Assembly: GCA_008477525.1 (NCBI GenBank)
Contig: SPDT01000010.1
Span: 2,108,001-2,172,000 of the forward strand
Length of the DNA: 64,000 bases
Reading direction: 5' to 3'
Origin: Hypomyces perniciosus
Taxonomy: Eukaryota > Ascomycota > Sordariomycetes > Hypocreales > Hypocreaceae
The notes below the pieces were generated by a model that ran no database searches, was not told where the DNA came from, and saw nothing but the letters and a program-made list of their open reading frames with translations. Below are positions 58,632-64,000 of this stretch, one piece after another (positions within the stretch are counted from its first letter, which is position 1; each line of letters opens with the position of its first letter). The translations under genes were made by a program, and so were the position numbers.

Positions 58632-61122
58632 TAATCTATAGGTAAAAAGTGGTGCTAAGTCGCTGTTTATAAGTAAATAGGTAATAGAAACTTTACTAAA
58701 ATCCAGATTTAAATAATCGATCTCTGTTAAAGATAATTCCTTATAGTATTCTAAAAATTAGATAAATGTGTTTTATAAAAAGATTAGTGATTCTGCTATT
58801 TATAATATATACTGTTATAGGTATATATAGGGTATATTTTATATATCAATTAATAATAATAAGAATTATATTATACAGGTATTTGCCTTTATAGTTTAAG
58901 ATTTCTAGTAAATCTATAATAAAATCTATAAAAATTTCTCTAAAGGGTCTTTCTAGTATTAATAATAAAGTAAGTTTACTATAAAGTCGATAGGTTTTTG
59001 CTTTTATTATCTAGTAAATGTAATATATAGATATATAACGCTTAATATCTCGCTTTATGCTTTACTAATAATAGGTTAGTATAATGCATTTTATAGTATA
59101 ATTAACTCCCTAGTATTTAGCAGTTAAATTATTATAAAGTAGCATTAAAATCTCAGTATAAAGACTTATTGGTATATAGACTCTGCCCTAGTAGTAAATT
59201 AGCTGGTTATTATTAATAACCCAGTTATTACTATAAGATATATTAACTACTCCCTGGCTTTAAACCTTCTATTAAATAAAGTAATCTCTTTATTAAACTT
59301 ATAAGATAGCTGAGTGTAAGGACTTTTATAGTTTTAGCAGTAAACCTGCAGTAGTCTACTATATAACCTGTAAACCAGCAGTTATAACTCTGGCTACTAT
59401 ACTCTATAAGTAGGCTATCTGCTAAATAGTATCTAGTCCTTATCCTTTAACCTAAGGCAATGCTAAAGTAATACTTTTATCTATAGGCAACTTTATATAT
59501 TCCTAGTTACTATAGTGCGCTACTGTAGATCCCTTTAGTTTATATAGGCTGTCGGCTTTTATACTATAAAAATACTATAAAATTATTAATATATAGCCTT
59601 ATTATAATTCTTTAATTTTAATAAGATTATAAAAATTAAAGCGTTAAGATAAGGCATTAATAGGGTTAAACTTCCCTGGCCTATATTTAATGCAAAAATT
59701 AAATGGAGCTAGTTTATTAAAAGCCTCTGCCTGCCAGTATAAAAGCTTCTACTTATCTGTAAAGTAATAGTGGTTAAGATAGTCTATTATAATTTAAATC
59801 TCTATACCTATAAACCAGATAATATCTTTATATTTAAAAAGCCTTTATAATAATAAGAAATTTAGTATTAAAGGTATAATAATATAATTTAAAACTATTT
59901 AGCTTTTTTAATATATATACTATAAGGTACTAGGTATCTCGCTAGTATTAAGCTAATATTGCCCTAATTGTATAGTTTAATGCATTTATTTTTATATAAA
60001 TCGGCGCTTTTAAGTTATAATATATTAAAATAGGTTTCTTTAAGAATTTTCCTTTAAGCTATTAAAAAGCTTTAAAAGCGCTAGGCTTTAGCTATAAAGA
60101 ACCTTTTCGCTTTTTATAAATAAAATCTATTAAAGGTGCTGTAATTTTACTGTAATTTTTAATAAAGTAATAGTAAAACCCTGTAAATCCTAGAAATATA
60201 AGGATATTATAGATGCTTTTAAGTACTAGCTATTTAGCAATAGCTTAAATGTATAACTATTTTATTTTAATTTTATTAAGTATAATAATATATTTAAAGA
60301 AAGGTATTAAAGTAGTATAAAAGATATATTTATTAATATTAGTATATAGCTTTGCGTTTTATAACTTTTTAAGAACTTAGCGAATATACTATATATACTT
60401 TTTAAGGGTGCAGCTATAGATTAATATATTATTAAGATATATAATATAAATAAAATTAACTAGATTTTGTAGTATATTATTAATATATTATTAAAAAGTT
60501 GCAGGGGAATTTATAAGGCCGAATAGTATAATGTTACATTTAAAGTATCTGTATTAGCAGTAAAATACTGTCTTTTACCTGTCTTTTTTATAAATAGGTA
60601 TCTAGTGATATATATCCTTTAAATTAAGCTTAGTGAAAATTTTAATATATAAGAGTCTGTTAAGAATCTTAAAAATTAATAGTAAAGGAGCATGGTTCTT
60701 ATAAGTTATCTTATTTAAAGTATAGAAATCGATATATATTTACAGTTTACCGCCTTTCTTTAATATAAAGATTATAAGGGCACCTATAGGACTAATAGAC
60801 TGCTGAATTTATATATTTTATAGTGCCTTTTTTAAATACTTACAGAGAGCTTTTAGCTTTTAAGGTGCTAGGTTATAGATAGGACTTTACAGAGGCATTT
60901 TCTTATCTTTTAACTTAATAGCATACTATCGATTTGCTAATATATTGGCAGCTTCTTTTACAGAAAAGATATTAGTGAGATTATGATATATAGGAAGCAA
61001 TTTTAAATATAAGGCCGATTTATGGTTTTCTGGGGAAGTAGCTTCGTTTAAGTTGGGAGATGGTAGGTTTTCTAAAGCTTCTAACCTAACTTTTAACTTC
61101 TTTTCAGTTATTAATATAAGAG
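58632..61122 (-). pseudogene. Element H pol remnant (RT, RNase H, integrase N-part)
   Basis: Minus strand from 61122: pre-RT segment (HNLTNIFSVKEAANILANR, stop, then KLKDKKMPL and SPIYNLAP, stop, KLKALCKYLKKAL), then reverse transcriptase at about 60800-60590 (SPIGALIIFILKKGGKL, stop, IYIDFYTLNKITYKNHAPLL, LNRLLYIKIFTKLNLKDIYH). The family pattern is SPxGAPxLFVxKKDGxLRxCVDYRxLNKIT and AKIFTKLDLKDAYH. RNase H and the N-part of the integrase follow down to the B insertion. The upstream gag and protease are absent because the frame is cut by element I. Confidence 0.78.
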
Positions 61123-61390
61123 TGTGGCGGAGCGCGGCACAGCTATGTGGAGCATAGAGAGATGGGAAACGAAGCTTGATTCTATGAAAGAGAATATGCC
61201 ATAGTGGCCTCGCTATATATACATATAGCTAATATAAAGAAGAAGCTGTGTGCAGGCGCTTCATAAGCGCCTGTATAGTCTGACACATCGCTTATGCGAT
61301 GTATGTGTCAGCTCGTATCTGCTTACATAGCAGATAAGAGCTCCCTAGCGCTGATAAGCGGTAGGGCCCTGGCCTACTTAACCCAATACA
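61123..61390 (-). repeat. LTR, 268 bp, probably 3' LTR of copia element I
   Basis: The plus strand runs TGTGGCGGAGCGCGG to AACCCAATACA, with normal base composition. A run of six C directly after it reads, on the minus strand, aactgggggg before TGTATTGGG, a polypurine tract next to a 3' LTR. This orientation agrees with the minus-strand copia pol to the right. It contains a pair of inverted repeats (tgcaggcgcttcataagcgcctgta and acacatcgcttatgcgatgt type) around 61255-61305. The other LTR lies beyond the window, so the pairing is inferred. Confidence 0.65.
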
Positions 61391-61722
61391 CCCCCCAGTT
61401 AATAAGGCTATTCCTAATGCCTTATTGACTGCTACTCTAGCCTATCTATAGTGTTGTGACTGACTGGCCGCGCTTTTAGAGCCTCTTTTGCTTAGTTAGA
61501 AGCTCTTTATTGTGAACACGCATCGATATTCTGTTATAGAGGTGAAAGGAATATAAGCGCTGTAGCTATTATTATTCTGTAATAATAGGAAGTTGAATAA
61601 TAAAGCTCCTAAGCAGGTGAATCGGTCCTGAACAGCTAGAATGGGTATATTAGCTGCCCCCCCGGCCCTTATTCCTTGCTCTTTTTCTTTAGTCATTAAC
61701 ATTAACAACAATATTAACATTA

Positions 61723-62179
61723 ATATGGCCCCCGCTGTAAGTATTACGCTTCCGACTGATTCCCTTCGCGCTGCGTGTTTGTTAGCTAATAGCGAAATCG
61801 CAGAAGAAGAATACCTCGTCGGTAAAGCGTGGTCGTGGTTGCCCCCCGAAGGTGGCTTGTCGCGGCCACGCCTGTTGCTGCTCCCGCTCCTGCGCCGGCT
61901 CCTGCTCCAGCTCCTACTCCTACTCCTGTAAGGCGTATTGCGGCTCTTGCGGCTCTTGACGCGCGCTTGGCTGTTGCTCGTGAAGCACGCCTCGCTATTA
62001 AGGCAGTTATTACTTCTGCTCCGGCCCCTGCCCCTATTACTGCTGCTCCGGTGGCTGCTCCCGCGGTTACCTCTACTTCTGCCTCTGCTACTGCCGCTGC
62101 CCCTGCTGCCATACTGTTATCCCCTCCTTATAAGGGTTGTTTGAAGTCAGCAATTGCCGGCAAGGGAGACTTCTCCTAG
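61723..62179 (+). other. Opposite-strand AT-hook and Ala/Pro-rich ORF, frameshifted
   Basis: Opens at ATG 61723 (MAPAVSITLPTDSLRAACLL). About 70 bp further, another frame reads SQKKNTSSVKRGRGCPPK, an AT-hook-like motif whose CGC (Arg) has probably become TGC (Cys). The third frame then runs APAPAPAPAPAPTPTPVRRI and through an Ala-rich stretch to a TAG at 62177-62179 (NLKS-free end: KSAIAGKGDFS). A single product would need two frame changes, so it is broken or the start belongs elsewhere. GC-rich and nearly unmutated between AT-rich flanks. A DNA-binding accessory protein of the element is a guess. Confidence 0.35.
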
Positions 62180-62639
62180 TGTATTTCCGTCGCCTACTCT
62201 CAGCAGTGCGCTGCTTACTTTAATAGTAATTACTGATATATCCTTTAGTAAACTCCTCCTTGATTTGCCTGTATTACTTTATCTAATTATATACTCTACA
62301 GTTATTTAATGCTTGCATTAATTATATACTGGCTCTTTTAAGCTGTAAGTGAGGAGGATAACCGGGTAAATATACTCTCTTTTCTTTATACACTTACAAG
62401 CTTATATAATTAAATAGCAATTTAATGCAAGAAGGTGTTATACCTTTAATTTAACCTATTAAAAGAGGAGAACTCGGTTTACTTTAAAGAGGCTACTGCT
62501 TTAAGCAGCAGTAATAATAATAATAATGCCTTTTGCGCGTAAATATATAAAAGTTAGAAAGCTTTTAGAAAATAGTTATTGCAGTAATAGGATACGCCTT
62601 TATAGCTGGCAGCCTATAGGCTAGAATTAACTAGTTTCC

Positions 62640-64000
62640 TATATTTTTATATATTTTATTCTAGTAACTATATATCTGTTAAGTTTAATAATGCTTTAAA
62701 ATTCTTAAAGCGCTGCTATAGTAGGGCTTTAATAAGCCTATTAGCAGGTATAAAGTTAATAGAAAAATTAAAAATTAAAAATAATCCTTTCTAGTATTCC
62801 TGCTAAAACTATATATTTTATATATTAATATAATACAGGTAAATATTAATTTATATACTTTCTTTAATTATAAGATATATAGTTAATTAATTATTATAAT
62901 TAATATTTTAATTAATACTAAGCTTAAATTTTATCTTTTAAAAAAAAATATAAACCTATAGCCTCTTTTACTATTTAAGTAAAGGCAAGCAGCTTAGCTT
63001 TTATTATAAATATATTAATAGTACTTTAGCATATTGTATTTTATAGGATAAGGCTTAAGAAAAGTATAATAAAATACCCTTAAAATAATCTTTAAGTATT
63101 TATATTATTAATAAAGGAAATATTACTTAAAGCAGTTAAAACTTATATTCCTCCTTGCCCTTTATATTAAAAAGCTAAGAAACGCTATATATATAGATAG
63201 CAGATTAGCTGGTTAACTGCTTTAAGGTACTCTTTACTAGGGTTAATTAGAAACTGTAATAAAGTTAAGGCGCTATAAACTATATTAGGCTTTATTATAA
63301 TAGCTGTATAAAGCACTAATCCCACTTTCTTTTAATATATCTTAATAGTTGCTTTTAAAGCTTACAATATACTCTTCCAGAGCTTTATAATAAATATTAA
63401 AATTATAAAAAGCTATATTCCTTTATTAAGCCTAAATTATTTTGCAATCTTTTTAAAATAGGTTTTATAGGAAAAGTATATCTTATACTTTATATAGTTA
63501 TAAGTAATTTTAATCTTTAAAAACTATTATATATCTCTTTTACTATAAAGCTTATACTTTATTTTTAAAGCATTTAGTAGTTTAGTGTAAAGAGTTTTAT
63601 TGTTATAATAATATGCAATTAAGATATTATTTATATAGAATATAATAAAGATTTTCCAAGCTTTATTATAAAAGAGACAGGGCTCTTTAAAGCTTAAGAT
63701 TAACCTTTATTGCTTTAAAGTTAAAGATAATTTATTAAACTATAGCTTTAATAAGTTTTTTAAGCTATATAAAGTTTTTATAAGCTTTAGATAGATATTC
63801 GGCTACTTGAAACCTTTAAAGAGCTTACATATAATTAATTTCAAGTTTTTATCCTTTAAAGTATTAAAAAAAGTATTTTTAATATTATACTACTTTAACT
63901 TAAAGTTAAATTTTACTATAAAAGCAATAAATATATAGAAAGAATATACTATTAATATAGTTATATATATACTCTTTATAATGGAGTGCTTTTATAAATC
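62640..64000 (-). pseudogene. Element I copia pol remnant (RT and RNase H)
   Basis: Minus strand, in order from 64000: reverse transcriptase fragments (YNIKNTFFNTLKDKNLKLII, family DVKTAFLNGELDExIYM; CKLFKGFK; LYSLKNLLKL; IFIIFYINNILIAYYY, family FVDDxLI with Asp changed to Asn) at about 63960-63560. Then RNase H (LYTAIIIKPNIVYSALTLLQ, FLINPSKEYLKAVNQLICYL, family LYAA..TRPDIAYA...LS.F...P...H..A....YL) at about 63300-62980. The C-terminal segment NFIPANRLIKALL at about 62750 follows. Full of TAA/TAG at former Gln. Non-functional. Confidence 0.75.

Larger units (their letters stand above)
41653..61122 (-). mobile_element. Ty3/gypsy element H, minus strand, split by copia element B
   Basis: The pol frame runs on the minus strand from 61122 down to 58632, is interrupted by element B, and resumes at 44355 down to about 43600. 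The break falls in the integrase: STTFYL, stop, INS before and TKQQN after, the family motif HPQTDGQTERQN. The 3' end is the LTR at 41653-41914. The 5' end is missing, because the frame is cut at 61122 by the LTR of element I. Confidence 0.82.
61391..64000 (-). mobile_element. Ty1/copia element I, minus strand, runs off the window
   Basis: From the LTR at 61123-61390 rightwards: about 1.25 kb of non-pol DNA with an opposite-strand ORF, then RNase H and reverse transcriptase of a copia pol on the minus strand. It is a different lineage from elements A and B, since the pol wording differs. It inserted in element H. The 5' part is outside the window. Confidence 0.7.

Noticed and set aside
61786..62112. 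108-codon minus-strand Ala/Gly-rich frame
   Set aside because: It is the complement of the plus-strand Ala/Pro repeat. GC-rich repeats stay open in several frames, and the plus strand carries the AT-hook-like motif.

Overview
This is a stretch of a filamentous ascomycete (Pezizomycotina-type) genome. Three things point there: long AT-rich tracts made of retrotransposon remains in which CpA has become TpA (the pattern of repeat-induced point mutation, RIP); an aldo-keto reductase gene with a 53-bp fungal-type intron; and a fungal CP2/grainyhead transcription factor gene. I cannot name the species. Only one gene looks intact. Everything else recognisable is a mobile element, an element fragment or a RIP-damaged gene.

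Left block, 1-16.5 kb. Remains of a Ty3/gypsy element (1-5.07 kb) lie next to an unmutated 226-bp solo LTR with a 5-bp target duplication (5078-5303). An unresolved AT-rich stretch follows. Then come several overlapping fragments of one Ty1/copia family on both strands (8.27-14.55 kb), one split by a clean 580-bp solo LTR (8713-9292). A LINE remnant ends at about 16.5 kb in an A-rich tail.

Gene island, 16.5-23.4 kb. Base composition becomes normal. It holds a 274-bp element with perfect 29-bp terminal inverted repeats (17554-17827), the intact aldo-keto reductase on the minus strand (18066-19117), 94-bp tandem repeats upstream of it (19201-19458), and a minus-strand CP2-family gene (19847-22000) carrying six in-frame stops, each one C-to-T step from CAA, CAG or CGA. 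Next to it is a degenerate coding region of unknown identity (about 23.4-23.9 kb).

Middle block, 25.5-38.4 kb. A BTB/POZ gene is cut in two by a 12.2-kb minus-strand gypsy element (D, 25716-37878, target duplication cgaat). D is itself cut by a second gypsy element (E, 31391-37029, 162-bp LTRs). 38.4-40.4 kb is less mutated DNA without a recognisable gene.

Right block, 40.4-64 kb. This is a nested stack. A gypsy 5' LTR and gag (J) is cut by a minus-strand gypsy element (H). H's integrase is cut by a copia element (B, 44361-58626, target duplication actat). B's gag is cut by a chromodomain gypsy element (C, 45892-53626, target duplication tatag). H's other half continues at 58.63-61.12 kb, where a minus-strand copia element (I) cuts it and runs off the window. 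B's two LTRs differ at only two of 580 positions, so B and the C inside it are among the youngest insertions.

The elements do not form a pathway with the genes. The window reads as a record of repeated transposition followed by RIP, with RIP-type damage also in two ordinary host genes.
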